In this document: positions 25,918 to 35,375 of the stretch, piece by piece
How positions within the stretch are numbered: the stretch's first letter is position 1
How the letters are laid out: the number at the start of each line of letters is the position of its first letter
From: Bacteroidota bacterium
GTDB lineage: Bacteria; Bacteroidota; Bacteroidia; CAILMK01; JACPUW01
DNA: 64,000 bases
Direction of reading: 5' to 3'
Assembly (NCBI GenBank): GCA_016192035.1
Contig: JACPUW010000001.1
Coordinates: 33,090 to 97,089, forward strand
Made by a program: the position numbers and the translations under genes
Notes under the pieces: generated by a model
What the model was told of the DNA's origin: nothing
The model's input: only the letters and a program-made list of their open reading frames with translations
Database searches by the model: none

Positions 25918-28026
25918 ATGACAAGCAATTCCCAAAAAATACATGCCATGCGCCAACCCACGCTCCAGTCATTGGGGCTGGGGTCGGTGTTGGAGATTTT
26001 CCAAAACGGCCATATGCCCCTGCAAACGGCCGAATTGGTGGACGAAGTTTTTGGCCCTGAGGGACAGCGGGGCGCTATGGTGATTTCTGGTGCCAGCGGC
26101 ATAGTGGGTGCTGGCAAGGTGATGCAGTTTGCCTCCAGGCTGCAGCCCTATGGCATTCCCATCATTGCCCTTGACCTGCCAGGAGCCCCTGATGGGCTGG
26201 CCCAGCAATACAAGGGTTTACAGGCTTCTTTTGGGCCCAAGGCAGCCGCCGACATTATGCAGTACGTGGTACGCATAAACTATGATGGCAGCTCCCTGCC
26301 TGCGGCACTCCATCAATACAATCCCAAGTTCCTACTTGAGGCCATACCTGAAAACCTGGCCCTTAAAAGAGCCCACTACGAACTTTTCCGAAACGCATTC
26401 CCGGGCATACACATCTGGTCGGTTACTTCCGGATTCCCTTCATCTGAGTTGGGAGTGGGCATAGCCCACCCCGCTTTCCCGCATGAAATCAACAAGATAT
26501 TTGAAATAGTAGAGGAAAACCCCTCACCACAAACGCGCCTGCTCTGGAGCCTGGGCCTTATCCCGCTCAAGGTGAGCGACAACTGGTCCTTTGTGCTCGA
26601 TGTCTTTTTCTGCGGTTTGTTGCAGGCCTGCCTGCATTTCTGCCACCGCACCAATACACCGTACTGGAAGGTGGACAAATACATACGAAAGGTGTTGGGC
26701 CCCAACCCTTTTAGGGCGCATGACGTGATTGGTGCCAAAGGGGCCAATTTCCTTACATGGTCTTGCCTCCACCACCTGTCGCTACACTATGGGCCTCTAT
26801 ACCGTCCTGAAAACCAGCTGGAAATACGAAAGGAAAGTGGGCAGAACTGGTACCCGCTCAATCACTTCCGCCCTCTGGTCAACTGGACACTCGACCCCGA
26901 AACCGAGGCGGAGTTGAATACCATTGTAATGGGTGCGCTCTACCAAATGACCTCCCTTATGGTGCATGAACACCGGGCACAACCGGCTGTGATGAACCTA
27001 ATAGGCGAGGTATGCGCCCAGTTTACCAGGGGCATACTGGCCCACTGCCGCCAAGCAGGGCCTCATGGCGTGCGCCAGCAAGTGGCACAGTTCCATAAAC
27101 TGCTGCCAGAGGCAGCCCTATCGCCTTGGTACCCCCAGGTTTTTGACCAAATGGACAGCCCTGAATGGCAGCAGCTATATGTAAACGCCGAACACAATGG
27201 GCAAGTAGGCACCATTACCATAGCCCGTGAAAGCTATAACCGCGACGTGGATGCCGAATTGAACCGTGCCATAGATTGGCTTAATAAACAAGGCATTAAG
27301 AGTGTAATCGTGACCGGCGATTTCCACCTTTCCACACAAATGGTAGGGGCCGATACCAATGAATTCTTCCCGGCCATAGTACAGGCCGAAGAGGGTATCC
27401 GAATTGCCGCCACTTGGTCGGCTACGGCGCGCAGGCTGCACACGGAGTTTGATGTGTCGGTGGGATTTATACATGGCAAGCGCTGCATGGGGGGAATGCT
27501 GGAACTGCTCATGCACTGCCACTACCTCATAGCGCCTTCTTCGGTTTCGTTTGCCATGCCTGAGGTTACCCTACCCGTATTGCCCGGCATGGAGGGTTGT
27601 CACTGGGCATTGCGAAAATGCCCCGAGTCACTGCGCATCAACGTGTTGCACATGCTCCTCACCGGCAAGGCCGTGAAGGCATCAGAAACCGTAGGATGGC
27701 TGCTGGATGTGAGCGGTACCATGGATCAATGCCTGTTAAAGGCTTGGGAAATAGCCAATAAAGGGGCTAAGGCCCAGGCTCCGCGACCATTTGTTGAAAC
27801 GGGGTTTGCCATGAATTCGCTTGAATGGGCGGCCCTGGAACCCACCACCGACCCTGCACTGCAAGGTGCCCGTGAAGCCATTGCTGCCTGCATTGATGGG
27901 GCATGCGCCGTGGGCCTAGAACAAGCACTGCCGCTCCAGGCCAAATACTCCGGTGAGTTTATGACCACCCAGCTATGCCGCCGGGGAAGGGTGGGCTCCG
28001 AGCGCGATAAGATTGTGAATGTGTAA
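25918..28026 (+). CDS. 3-hydroxyacyl-CoA dehydrogenase / enoyl-CoA hydratase fusion (dehydrogenase first, divergent)
   Basis: 702 residues. Residues 50-400 resemble 3-hydroxyacyl-CoA dehydrogenase: a Rossmann start GAMVISGASGIVGAGKV (52-68), LEAIPENLALKRAHYELF (where the family has EA.PE.l..K..lf), and a His in GIAHPAFPHE (181-190) where the family has GMHFFNP. Residues 430-700 resemble crotonase: GDFHLSTQMVGAD (first oxyanion-hole region), CMGGMLELLMHCHYLIA (second) and MPEVTLPVLPG with the catalytic-type Glu. The domain order is opposite to FadB but as in FadN and some archaeal enzymes; both domains are strongly diverged. It probably acts in beta-oxidation of pimelyl-type CoA esters. Confidence 0.72.
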   Translation: MTSNSQKIHAMRQPTLQSLGLGSVLEIFQNGHMPLQTAELVDEVFGPEGQRGAMVISGASGIVGAGKVMQFASRLQPYGIPIIALDLPGAPDGLAQQYKGLQASFGPKAAADIMQYVVRINYDGSSLPAALHQYNPKFLLEAIPENLALKRAHYELFRNAFPGIHIWSVTSGFPSSELGVGIAHPAFPHEINKIFEIVEENPSPQTRLLWSLGLIPLKVSDNWSFVLDVFFCGLLQACLHFCHRTNTPYWKVDKYIRKVLGPNPFRAHDVIGAKGANFLTWSCLHHLSLHYGPLYRPENQLEIRKESGQNWYPLNHFRPLVNWTLDPETEAELNTIVMGALYQMTSLMVHEHRAQPAVMNLIGEVCAQFTRGILAHCRQAGPHGVRQQVAQFHKLLPEAALSPWYPQVFDQMDSPEWQQLYVNAEHNGQVGTITIARESYNRDVDAELNRAIDWLNKQGIKSVIVTGDFHLSTQMVGADTNEFFPAIVQAEEGIRIAATWSATARRLHTEFDVSVGFIHGKRCMGGMLELLMHCHYLIAPSSVSFAMPEVTLPVLPGMEGCHWALRKCPESLRINVLHMLLTGKAVKASETVGWLLDVSGTMDQCLLKAWEIANKGAKAQAPRPFVETGFAMNSLEWAALEPTTDPALQGAREAIAACIDGACAVGLEQALPLQAKYSGEFMTTQLCRRGRVGSERDKIVNV

Positions 28027-28044
28027 GCCAAAGAATAGATAGAC

Positions 28045-29100
28045 ATGAAGTTGTATCAATACCAAATGACCCAAACCCAGGCCGATTTCCAGTTGGTGGA
28101 ATCTGAAATGCCCGCGTTGGCCCCTGGCCAGGCCCTGGTACAGGTAGCGGGCTGTGGCGTATGCCATACCGACATAAGCTTCTGGCACCATGGGGTAAGG
28201 ACCAAAAAGGAATTGCCGCTCACCCTGGGCCACGAGATTAGCGGCACCGTGGTAGATGGCCCTGAACACCTCCTGGGCCAGGCTGTGATCATACCTGCCG
28301 TGCTCCCCTGTGGCGAATGCGAGCTGTGCCAAATGGGCCGGAGCAATATCTGCCAAAACCAATTGATGCCCGGAAATGATTTTCATGGCGGTTTTGCCTC
28401 ACACATTGCCGTGCCTTCCCGGTTTCTATGCCCAGTGCCTAAGTCATTGTTGGGCACATATCCATTGGAACGCCTATCGGTGGTGGCCGATGCCATATCT
28501 ACCCCTTACCAAGTAATAGAAAAGGCTGAGTTACAGCCCGGCGATTTTGCCATAGTGATTGGTGTGGGCGGGGTAGGTGTGTATGGCGCCCTTTTGGCCA
28601 AAATCAAGGGGGCCAAGGTGCTGGCCATTGACATAGACGATCAGAAACTGGCCAATGCCATGAAACACGGCGTGGATGCCACCCTCAATTCAAGGGACAA
28701 GGACATAAAGGCCATTAAGGCTGAGGTAAAGGAAATTGCCAAGTCGCTGGGCGCCCCTAAGTATGCCTGGAAGATCTTTGAGATTTCTGGCACCGCGCCG
28801 GGACAAGAATTGGCCTTTAACCTAATCACTTTCGCATCGACCATGAGCGTGGTGGGCTTTACCATGGCCAAGCCTGATGTGAGGCTCAGCAACCTCATGG
28901 CCTTTGATGCCAAACTAATAGGCACTTGGGGATGCAAACCTGAATTGTATGCCAATGTGTTAGCCCTCATTGACAGTGGCCGGCTGGAAATTGGCAACTT
29001 CGTGGAAACATTCCAAATGTCACAAATCAATCAGGTATTTCAAAATACCCTGGCCCACAAGTACTCAAAACGTTCTGTCATGGTACCAGACTTTAATTGA
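28045..29100 (+). CDS. had: 6-hydroxycyclohex-1-ene-1-carbonyl-CoA dehydrogenase (Had)
   Basis: 351-residue zinc-dependent MDR alcohol dehydrogenase that oxidises the hydroxy-enoyl-CoA made by Dch to 6-oxocyclohex-1-ene-1-carbonyl-CoA with NAD+. Catalytic zinc region GCGVCHTDISFWHHG (37-50) and GHE (62-64); structural zinc Cys89, 92, 95 and 103 in CGECELC...NIC; NAD loop GVGGVG (173-178) with acidic DIDD following. The length and the VCHTDISFW pattern fit characterised Had, and the immediate neighbours Oah and Dch make the specific assignment strong. A general zinc alcohol dehydrogenase is the fall-back call. Confidence 0.87.
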   Translation: MKLYQYQMTQTQADFQLVESEMPALAPGQALVQVAGCGVCHTDISFWHHGVRTKKELPLTLGHEISGTVVDGPEHLLGQAVIIPAVLPCGECELCQMGRSNICQNQLMPGNDFHGGFASHIAVPSRFLCPVPKSLLGTYPLERLSVVADAISTPYQVIEKAELQPGDFAIVIGVGGVGVYGALLAKIKGAKVLAIDIDDQKLANAMKHGVDATLNSRDKDIKAIKAEVKEIAKSLGAPKYAWKIFEISGTAPGQELAFNLITFASTMSVVGFTMAKPDVRLSNLMAFDAKLIGTWGCKPELYANVLALIDSGRLEIGNFVETFQMSQINQVFQNTLAHKYSKRSVMVPDFN

Positions 29101-29123
29101 CTCCAAACCAAAAATTGAATCAT

Positions 29124-30227
29124 ATGAACTTTAAGAATCACAACATTATAGAAGGCTATGCCTATACTGACATAGCGTATGAGCTGCGCCCCTGTGTGGA
29201 CCATGCGGGCAATGCCGTGGCGGGTTTGTACAATGCCTGGATCATGCTCAACAACCCGGGTCAGTACAACTCTTACACCACCAAGGCGGTGAAAGAAGTA
29301 ATCTTGGCTTTTGGCGAAGCCAGCAATGACCGCAGCGTGGTAGCCGTGGTATTTACTGCCGTGGGCGATAAGGCGTTCTGTACCGGGGGCAATACCAAGG
29401 AGTATGCCGAGTACTATTCGGGTCAGCCCCAAGAGTATAGCCAGTATATGCGGCTGTTTAACGACATGGTCTCGGCCATATTGAAATGCGAAAAACCCGT
29501 GATATGCCGGGTGAACGGCATGCGCATAGCCGGTGGGCAAGAAATAGGCATGGCCTGTGATATGACCGTGGCATCAGACCTGGCCAAGTTTGGACAGGCC
29601 GGCCCCAAACACGGCAGCGCGGCCATTGGCGGTTCTACCGATTTCCTTCACCTCTATGTGGGTATTGAACGCGCCATGCAGTCGCTCACCCTTTGCGACC
29701 AGTGGACAGCCCACTATGCCAAGTTTATTGGCCTTATTACCGACATAGCCCCGGTGCTTAAAAAGGATGGAAAATTTTTGGTTAACCCTTTGGTAACCAC
29801 CGACAAGATGGTGGACAATATGGGCAACATCGTATATGGCCAAGTGAAAACAGGAGAGGAATTGGCCCTGGCCAAAGCCCTTATGTCACAAGCCGAAATT
29901 GACCTTAGCGAACTGGACAAGACAGTAAACCGACTGATTGCCAAGCTGCTGTATGCTTTTCCAAACTGTATTTCCAAGTCGCTCACCGAAGTGCGAAAGA
30001 AGAAATTGGAACACTGGGACCGCAACAAGGAAAGCAGCAGAGAGTGGTTGGCGCTCAACATGATGACCGAAGCGAAAGCCGGTTTCAGGGCTTTTAACGA
30101 AGGCCCTAAAAACGGGCGCGAAATTGATTTCATCAAGCTCCGTCAACTACTGGCACAAGGCCATGAATGGAACGACGACCTGCACCGCGCCATTTCGCCC
30201 CAGTATAAACCGGAAAACAAACAGTAG
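29124..30227 (+). CDS. oah: 6-oxocyclohex-1-ene-1-carbonyl-CoA hydrolase (Oah)
   Basis: 367 residues from the ATG at 29124 (MNFKNHNII); an upstream ATG at 29097 would overlap had by 4 bases and is less family-like. Crotonase-superfamily enzyme that adds two waters and opens the ring, giving 3-hydroxypimelyl-CoA. Features: CTGGNTKEYAEYYSGQPQEY (oxyanion-hole loop and the Oah-typical insertion), VNGMRIAGGQEIGMACD and GQAGPKHGSAAIGGSTDF. The length is well above ordinary enoyl-CoA hydratases (about 260) and close to the approximately 375 residues of known Oah, a good diagnostic. It lies between had and dch. Confidence 0.9.
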   Translation: MNFKNHNIIEGYAYTDIAYELRPCVDHAGNAVAGLYNAWIMLNNPGQYNSYTTKAVKEVILAFGEASNDRSVVAVVFTAVGDKAFCTGGNTKEYAEYYSGQPQEYSQYMRLFNDMVSAILKCEKPVICRVNGMRIAGGQEIGMACDMTVASDLAKFGQAGPKHGSAAIGGSTDFLHLYVGIERAMQSLTLCDQWTAHYAKFIGLITDIAPVLKKDGKFLVNPLVTTDKMVDNMGNIVYGQVKTGEELALAKALMSQAEIDLSELDKTVNRLIAKLLYAFPNCISKSLTEVRKKKLEHWDRNKESSREWLALNMMTEAKAGFRAFNEGPKNGREIDFIKLRQLLAQGHEWNDDLHRAISPQYKPENKQ

Positions 30228-30229
30228 CA

Positions 30230-31003
30230 ATGGAAAAGGTAAAACTGAGCTATACGCACCATGACTCGGTAGCCTGGATAACCCTGGCCGATGGCAAGGG
30301 CAATGTGCTGGACAATGTAATGATGCTCGAAATATTGGGTTGCCTTCGGGATTTTGGAAAAAATTCAAACTTGAAACTCATTGTTTTTCAAGGAGAAGGT
30401 AAACATTTTTCCTTTGGGGCCAGTGTAGAAGAGCATACCAAGGAACTGGCCGAAACCATGCTGAAAACCTTTCACAAGATTTTTAAAACGCTGATTGATC
30501 TCAGCATCCCCACGGCTTCGCTCATTTCTGGGCAGTGTCTGGGGGGCGGCATGGAACTGGCCATCATGTGTCAGGTGCTGTTTGCCGATAAAACGGCCAA
30601 AATGGGCCAACCCGAAATCGTATTGGGCGTTTTTCCGCCACCTGCTTCTATTATCCTTCCTGAAAAGATTGGATTGGCCCGGGCAGAGGAGCTGTTACTG
30701 ACAGGGCGAAGCGTCGATGCCCACGAAGCACTGTCGCTGGGTATTGTGAATCAAGTTTTTGAAGATAAAAGTGCGTTAATGGCAGGGTTTGATTTTTGGG
30801 TGAACCAACACATAGTGCCCAAAAGCGCAAGCTCGCTGCGCTATGCCGCCAAGGCTGCCCGCATTAAATTCAACCACGTGATGGGCAATTTCTTGCCCCA
30901 ACTTGAATATATCTATAACCGACAACTTATGGAAACCCATGATGCCAACGAGGGAATCACCGCCTTCCTGGCCAAGCGACAACCCGAATGGTCCAATAGT
31001 TAA
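30230..31003 (+). CDS. dch: Cyclohexa-1,5-diene-1-carbonyl-CoA hydratase (Dch)
   Basis: 257-residue crotonase that hydrates the product of class I benzoyl-CoA reductase to 6-hydroxycyclohex-1-ene-1-carbonyl-CoA. Features: FQGEGKHFSFGASVEEH (first oxyanion loop), GQCLGGGMELAIMCQ (second), GQPEIVLGVFPPPAS with the catalytic-region Glu, and a C-terminus NEGITAFLAKRQPEW typical of Dch. The ATG lies 2 bases after the oah stop. Together with had and oah it gives the complete modified beta-oxidation of the dienoyl-CoA. Confidence 0.88.
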   Translation: MEKVKLSYTHHDSVAWITLADGKGNVLDNVMMLEILGCLRDFGKNSNLKLIVFQGEGKHFSFGASVEEHTKELAETMLKTFHKIFKTLIDLSIPTASLISGQCLGGGMELAIMCQVLFADKTAKMGQPEIVLGVFPPPASIILPEKIGLARAEELLLTGRSVDAHEALSLGIVNQVFEDKSALMAGFDFWVNQHIVPKSASSLRYAAKAARIKFNHVMGNFLPQLEYIYNRQLMETHDANEGITAFLAKRQPEWSNS

Positions 31004-31016
31004 TTCCTTTACCAAA

Positions 31017-32906
31017 TTGGAAAACCACCCACCAGAACAAGATTTGGCGCTGACCGCCAATGTAAAAGGACGCGTTAATAAACAGGTTAACAGCGTGGTA
31101 GTAAAGTTCGCCGGCGATTCTGGCGATGGCATGCAGTTGGCCGGTTCGCTCTTTACCGAAACCACCGCCATTAAGGGTAATGCCATTGCCACGTTCCCCG
31201 ACTTCCCATCTGAGATTCGAGCCCCACAGGGCACGGTGGCTGGGGTATCAGGTTACCAAATTCACTTTGGGGCTTCGGGGGTACATAGCCCGGGCGATGC
31301 GCCTGATGTGCTGGTGGCCATGAACCCAGCTGCCCTCAAGGCCAACCTGCAGCAACTCAAGCCGGCCTGTACCATCCTGTGCGACAAGGATTCTTTTGCC
31401 AAACGCGATTGGGAAAAAGCTGGGTTTGACTCAAACCCACTGGAAGGCGACCTCCTGGCCGACTACCAGGTGGTACCAGCACCCATCACCACCCTTACCA
31501 AAGGGGCAGTGGCGGGCTTGGGACTCGACAACAAGGCAGCTGACCGCTGTAAAAATGCCTTTACCCTGGGCATGGTCTTTTGGCTTTTTTCTGAGCCGCT
31601 TGACCAGTCCATCAAGTTTTTCCGGCAAAAGTTTAAGAAAACCCCTGAAATTGGGGAGGCCAACGTGCTGGCAATCAAAGCCGGATACAACTACGCCCTC
31701 ACCATGGAGGTGATAAAGGCCACCTATACCGTGCTGCCCGCCTCTAAAGCCCCGGGTGTGTATAGAAACATCACGGGCAACCAAGCCACGGCATGGGGAT
31801 TTTTGGCCGCCGCTGCCAAAGTGGGCAAGGATCTTTTTTTGGGCTCTTACCCCATCACACCGGCTACCGACATCATGCAGGAACTGGCCAAACACAAATG
31901 GGCCGGTGCCAAGGTTTTCCAGGCCGAAGACGAGATTGCCGGTATCACCTCGGCCATAGGGGCTGCCTTTGCCGGCAATGTGGCCATTACCACCACTTCA
32001 GGCCCCGGCATGGCACTCAAGACCGAAGCCATTGGCCTAGCGGTCATGGCCGAATTGCCACTGGTGATAGTGAACGTGCAACGCGGCGGGCCCTCTACCG
32101 GGCTGCCTACCAAAACCGAGCAAAGCGACCTGCTACAGGCCATATGGGGCCGCAACGGCGAAAGCCCCTTGGTGGTACTTTCTGCCAGCACCCCAAGTGA
32201 TTGTTTTGATTGGGCGTTTGAAGCTACCCGCATAGCCGTGGAGCACATGACCCCAGTGGTGCTGCTCACCGAAAGCTATATAGCCAATGGGGCAGAGCCC
32301 TGGAAGGTGAAAACCCTGGAACAAATGCCTGAAATACAGGCGGGCCAATTGCCGCCAACCGATGGCTCATGGAAACCCTATGACCGTGATTGCCATAGCC
32401 TTGCTAGAAAATGGGTGCCCGCAGGAAGCCCTGGTTTGCAGCATAGGATAGGCGGGCTTGAAAAAGACCAGTTCTCCGGGTGCGTGTCACACAATCCCAA
32501 TAACCACGAAGCCATGGTGGCCATACGCCGTGATAAGGTGGATAGGGTAGCTGACCGCTTGCCCGATCAAAAAGTGAAAGGAAAGAATGCCAGTAAACTG
32601 CTGGTAGTGGGCTGGGGCGGACAATTTGGTATCCTCTTTGGCGCAGTTTCGGAGTTGCAGCAGGAGGGATATGATATTGCCATTACCCATTTCAACTACA
32701 TTCACCCACTGCCAAAAAATACCGCTTCCATTTTTGCGCGGTTCCAAAAAATACTGGTTTGTGAGCTGAACAACGGGCAACTCGCCAAGTACCTAAGGGC
32801 TACTTTTCCTCAGTTTAATTTCCAACAATACAACAAGGTACAGGGCCAGCCATTTAAGGTTTCGGAACTGAAAAACGCCTTTGTTCAGCAATTGCAAGAA
32901 GCCTGA
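31017..32906 (+). CDS. korA: 2-oxoacid:ferredoxin oxidoreductase alpha subunit (KorA-like, gamma-alpha fused)
   Basis: The gamma domain starts at VVVKFAGDSGDGMQLAG and runs for about 200 residues, including FPDFPSEIRAPQGT. The pyrimidine/alpha domain follows with GSYPITPATDIMQELA, EDEIAGITSAIGA, TTTSGPGMALKTEA and GGPSTGLPTKTEQSD. It oxidises a 2-oxoacid, most likely 2-oxoglutarate, with CoA and reduces ferredoxin; in Thauera korAB genes sit with bcr and supply its electrons. The start is uncertain: ATGs at 30939/30942 would overlap dch by over 60 bases, so I chose TTG at 31017, 13 bases after the dch stop (629 residues). Confidence 0.85.
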   Translation: MENHPPEQDLALTANVKGRVNKQVNSVVVKFAGDSGDGMQLAGSLFTETTAIKGNAIATFPDFPSEIRAPQGTVAGVSGYQIHFGASGVHSPGDAPDVLVAMNPAALKANLQQLKPACTILCDKDSFAKRDWEKAGFDSNPLEGDLLADYQVVPAPITTLTKGAVAGLGLDNKAADRCKNAFTLGMVFWLFSEPLDQSIKFFRQKFKKTPEIGEANVLAIKAGYNYALTMEVIKATYTVLPASKAPGVYRNITGNQATAWGFLAAAAKVGKDLFLGSYPITPATDIMQELAKHKWAGAKVFQAEDEIAGITSAIGAAFAGNVAITTTSGPGMALKTEAIGLAVMAELPLVIVNVQRGGPSTGLPTKTEQSDLLQAIWGRNGESPLVVLSASTPSDCFDWAFEATRIAVEHMTPVVLLTESYIANGAEPWKVKTLEQMPEIQAGQLPPTDGSWKPYDRDCHSLARKWVPAGSPGLQHRIGGLEKDQFSGCVSHNPNNHEAMVAIRRDKVDRVADRLPDQKVKGKNASKLLVVGWGGQFGILFGAVSELQQEGYDIAITHFNYIHPLPKNTASIFARFQKILVCELNNGQLAKYLRATFPQFNFQQYNKVQGQPFKVSELKNAFVQQLQEA

Positions 32907-32908
32907 TT

Positions 32909-33931
32909 ATGGAAGCCATACAAACTGCTGCGCTAAAACCGCGCGACTACGCCAGCGACCAAGAAGTTAAGTGGTGCCCCGGATGCGGGGATTATGCCGT
33001 ACACAGCGCCGTTCAAAAGGCATTTGCCGATTTGGCACTAAAAAAAGACCAGGTAGCCATCATATCGGGCATTGGTTGCTCTTCCCGTTTTCCCTACTAT
33101 ATGGATACCTATGGTTTCCATACCATACACGGAAGGGCGGCTGCCGTGGCCACCGGGGTCAAATTGGCCAACCCCAGCCTCTCCGTTTGGGTCATGACCG
33201 GCGACGGGGATGCCCTTGCCATAGGAGGCAACCACTTCATACATGCCCAGCGCCGCAATATTGATATGAACATGGTGCTGTTCAACAATGAGATATACGG
33301 CCTTACCAAAGGCCAGCACTCCCCTACCACGGCCAAAGGAAAGGTGTTAAAATCATCGCCCTTGGGCACCATAGAAAACACCTTCTCCGTAGGTGAACTC
33401 TGCCTGGGTGCAGGCGGCCAGTTCTATGCCCGTGTGCCCGATACCGATGTGAAACTCATGGCGCAGGTCATGACGGAAGCCTATCGCCATAAGGGGTTTG
33501 CCATGATTGAAGTGTTGCAAAACTGTGTGATATTCAATGATAAAACCCACGCCCAAATCACGGGCAAAGAGTCTAGGGCATTGAATCAATTGGTGCTGGA
33601 GCACGGCAAGCCCATGATCTTTGGTGCCAACAGTGAGAAAGGCATAAGGCTAAACGGCCTAGAACTCGAGGTAATCACCCTGGGCCAGGGCGGAATGGGT
33701 ATAAACGATGTGCTGGTGCACGATGCAACCAACAAGTCAAATATCCTGCATACCATGTTGGTGCAGATGCGCTTACCCGAGTTTCCGGTAGCCCTGGGCG
33801 TCATACGTCGGGCGCAGTCATCCGTATTTGACCAAGATTTCTTGGCCCAGTCTGAAGCGCAGAAATCCAATACCCCATTCAAGGGGCTCAACGACTTGTT
33901 TCACAGTGGAAATACCTTTCAGATTAATTAA
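32909..33931 (+). CDS. korB: 2-oxoacid:ferredoxin oxidoreductase beta subunit (KorB-like)
   Basis: 340-residue thiamine-diphosphate subunit, partner of the preceding alpha subunit (2-base gap). Features: KWCPGCGDYAVHSAVQKAF (first Cys pair of a [4Fe-4S] site), SGIGCSSRFPYY (third Cys), the TPP motif from GDGDALAIGGNHFIHAQRRN to LFNNEIYGLTKGQHSPT, and a late Cys in EVLQNCVIFND. The length is normal for KorB/OorB. Role: reduced ferredoxin for BcrCBAD and possibly for the second HgdB-type system. No ferredoxin gene lies nearby. Confidence 0.9.
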   Translation: MEAIQTAALKPRDYASDQEVKWCPGCGDYAVHSAVQKAFADLALKKDQVAIISGIGCSSRFPYYMDTYGFHTIHGRAAAVATGVKLANPSLSVWVMTGDGDALAIGGNHFIHAQRRNIDMNMVLFNNEIYGLTKGQHSPTTAKGKVLKSSPLGTIENTFSVGELCLGAGGQFYARVPDTDVKLMAQVMTEAYRHKGFAMIEVLQNCVIFNDKTHAQITGKESRALNQLVLEHGKPMIFGANSEKGIRLNGLELEVITLGQGGMGINDVLVHDATNKSNILHTMLVQMRLPEFPVALGVIRRAQSSVFDQDFLAQSEAQKSNTPFKGLNDLFHSGNTFQIN

Positions 33932-33940
33932 AATCAATGC

Positions 33941-34621
33941 ATGACAGCGGATACCCACACCCACGGTATGGCACCGCTGACCTCCCTGGATGGCCAGCGC
34001 ACTGGGGCATCCGTGGCAGTGCTGCTTTTGGCGGGTGGTTTGTCGTCCCGCATGGGCCAGCACAAATGCCTGTTGCCTTTTGACCATTCTGAGTCGTTTA
34101 TTGAGCACATAGCCGGCGTATATGCCCAAGTAGATCCTGCGCACATGGTGTTGGTTGCCAACATGGACATGCTGCCGTTTCGGGGCCAAATGCGCTTGAT
34201 GGGCCACTACGGCTTGCGGGTTTTGGCCAATCATTCCCCCAGGCTGGGAAGGCTTCATTCCCTACAGCTTGGATTGGCAGCCATACCCCCTGCCTTGCCT
34301 GTGCTGGTGCACAATACGGACAATCCCTTTGTGGGTGTAGGCACGGTGGCCCAGATAGTGGCGGCCAAACCCGGAGATGGGTATGTATCACCCCGCTACA
34401 AGGGCCAGGGCGGACACCCCATATTGCTCTCGCCGGGTGCGGCCCAAATGGTGAGAAAGGCTGGCAAACAGGCTATCTTGAAGGATGTCCTGCACCGTGT
34501 GTGCCGGATGGACCTGGAGGTGGACGATGAAAATATATTGAGCAACATAAACACGCCAGATGACTATATGGCCCACTTTGGGCATATGCACCTGGCCCAT
34601 CAAGTGCGCACCCATGCCTAA
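33941..34621 (+). CDS. MobA-like nucleotidyltransferase for molybdenum cofactor (MocA type)
   Basis: 226 residues with the MobA/MocA start VLLLAGGLSSRMGQHKCLLPF (GTP/CTP-binding 'LAGG.S.RMG..K'), then NTDNPFVGVG (metal-binding Asp) and GGHPILLSP, which is typical of MocA-type cytidylyltransferases. It would convert Mo-molybdopterin to the dinucleotide form needed by xanthine-oxidase-family enzymes such as 4-hydroxybenzoyl-CoA reductase encoded at 36282-40042. It starts 9 bases after korB and overlaps the XdhC-like gene by 8 bases. CTP versus GTP use cannot be decided here. Confidence 0.82.
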   Translation: MTADTHTHGMAPLTSLDGQRTGASVAVLLLAGGLSSRMGQHKCLLPFDHSESFIEHIAGVYAQVDPAHMVLVANMDMLPFRGQMRLMGHYGLRVLANHSPRLGRLHSLQLGLAAIPPALPVLVHNTDNPFVGVGTVAQIVAAKPGDGYVSPRYKGQGGHPILLSPGAAQMVRKAGKQAILKDVLHRVCRMDLEVDDENILSNINTPDDYMAHFGHMHLAHQVRTHA

Positions 34622-35375
34622 GGTGGCAGCCGATAGGCGCACAGGCTGGGCACTCTGCCTGGTGGTGGAAACCAAAGGGTCAACGCCCAGAAAGGTGGGT
34701 GCCCGTATGCGCGTACAAGCCAACGGAAGGGTAGAAGGCACCATAGGTGGGGGTGAGTTTGAAAAAAAAGTGATAGTCAATGCCCAGTCTTGCCTACAAA
34801 CGGGCATTCCGGGCCTTTTTGAGCACCACCTGCTCCATGACCACCAAATGTGTTGCGGGGGTACGGTAAAAGTGTATGTAGAACCTGAAATGGAACAAGC
34901 CCAACTGTACATTTTTGGCGCGGGCCATGTGGGCCAGGCACTGGCGCGCATGGCGCTTGAGGCCGGGTTCAGCGTCACCTTATTCGATGACCGCCCCGAT
35001 TACATAGCGCAGGCCGGGCAATGCCAGGCCCAGACCCTGTTGGGGGATTTTATACACTTGGCAGGCCAGGTTCCTTTTGGCCCCAATTGCTATCTGGCCA
35101 TCATGACCTACAACCACGAGATAGACCGCCAGCTTTTGGCACACTGCGCACCCAGGCAATGGGCATATTTGGGGTTCATTGGCAGCAAGAGAAAAGTAAT
35201 GATCGCAGAAAAAATGCTCCTTTCCCTCAATCAACTGTCACCTGAAGAAATCGGTGAAATTGACATGCCCATGGGTTTGGACATAGGGGCACAGGGGCCG
35301 GTGGAAATCGCCATTAGCATCATGGCGCGATTGATCATGGTAAAAAACAACAAAACAGAGAATGATGAGCGATAG
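34614..35375 (+). CDS. xdhC: XdhC/CoxI-family molybdoenzyme maturation factor
   Basis: 254 residues from the ATG at 34614 (MPKVAADRRTGWALCLVVE). Family features: ETKGSTPRKVGARM (XdhC_CoxI N-terminal domain), GTIGGGEFEKKV, HDHQMCCGGTVKVYVEP, then a Rossmann domain LYIFGAGHVGQALARMA with FDDRPDY and, later, YLGFIGSKRKV. XdhC proteins bind and insert the sulfurated molybdenum cofactor into xanthine-dehydrogenase-family enzymes. It overlaps the MobA-like gene (8 bases) and the SDR gene (14 bases), so these are co-translated just ahead of the Hcr genes. Confidence 0.88.
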   Translation: MPKVAADRRTGWALCLVVETKGSTPRKVGARMRVQANGRVEGTIGGGEFEKKVIVNAQSCLQTGIPGLFEHHLLHDHQMCCGGTVKVYVEPEMEQAQLYIFGAGHVGQALARMALEAGFSVTLFDDRPDYIAQAGQCQAQTLLGDFIHLAGQVPFGPNCYLAIMTYNHEIDRQLLAHCAPRQWAYLGFIGSKRKVMIAEKMLLSLNQLSPEEIGEIDMPMGLDIGAQGPVEIAISIMARLIMVKNNKTENDER

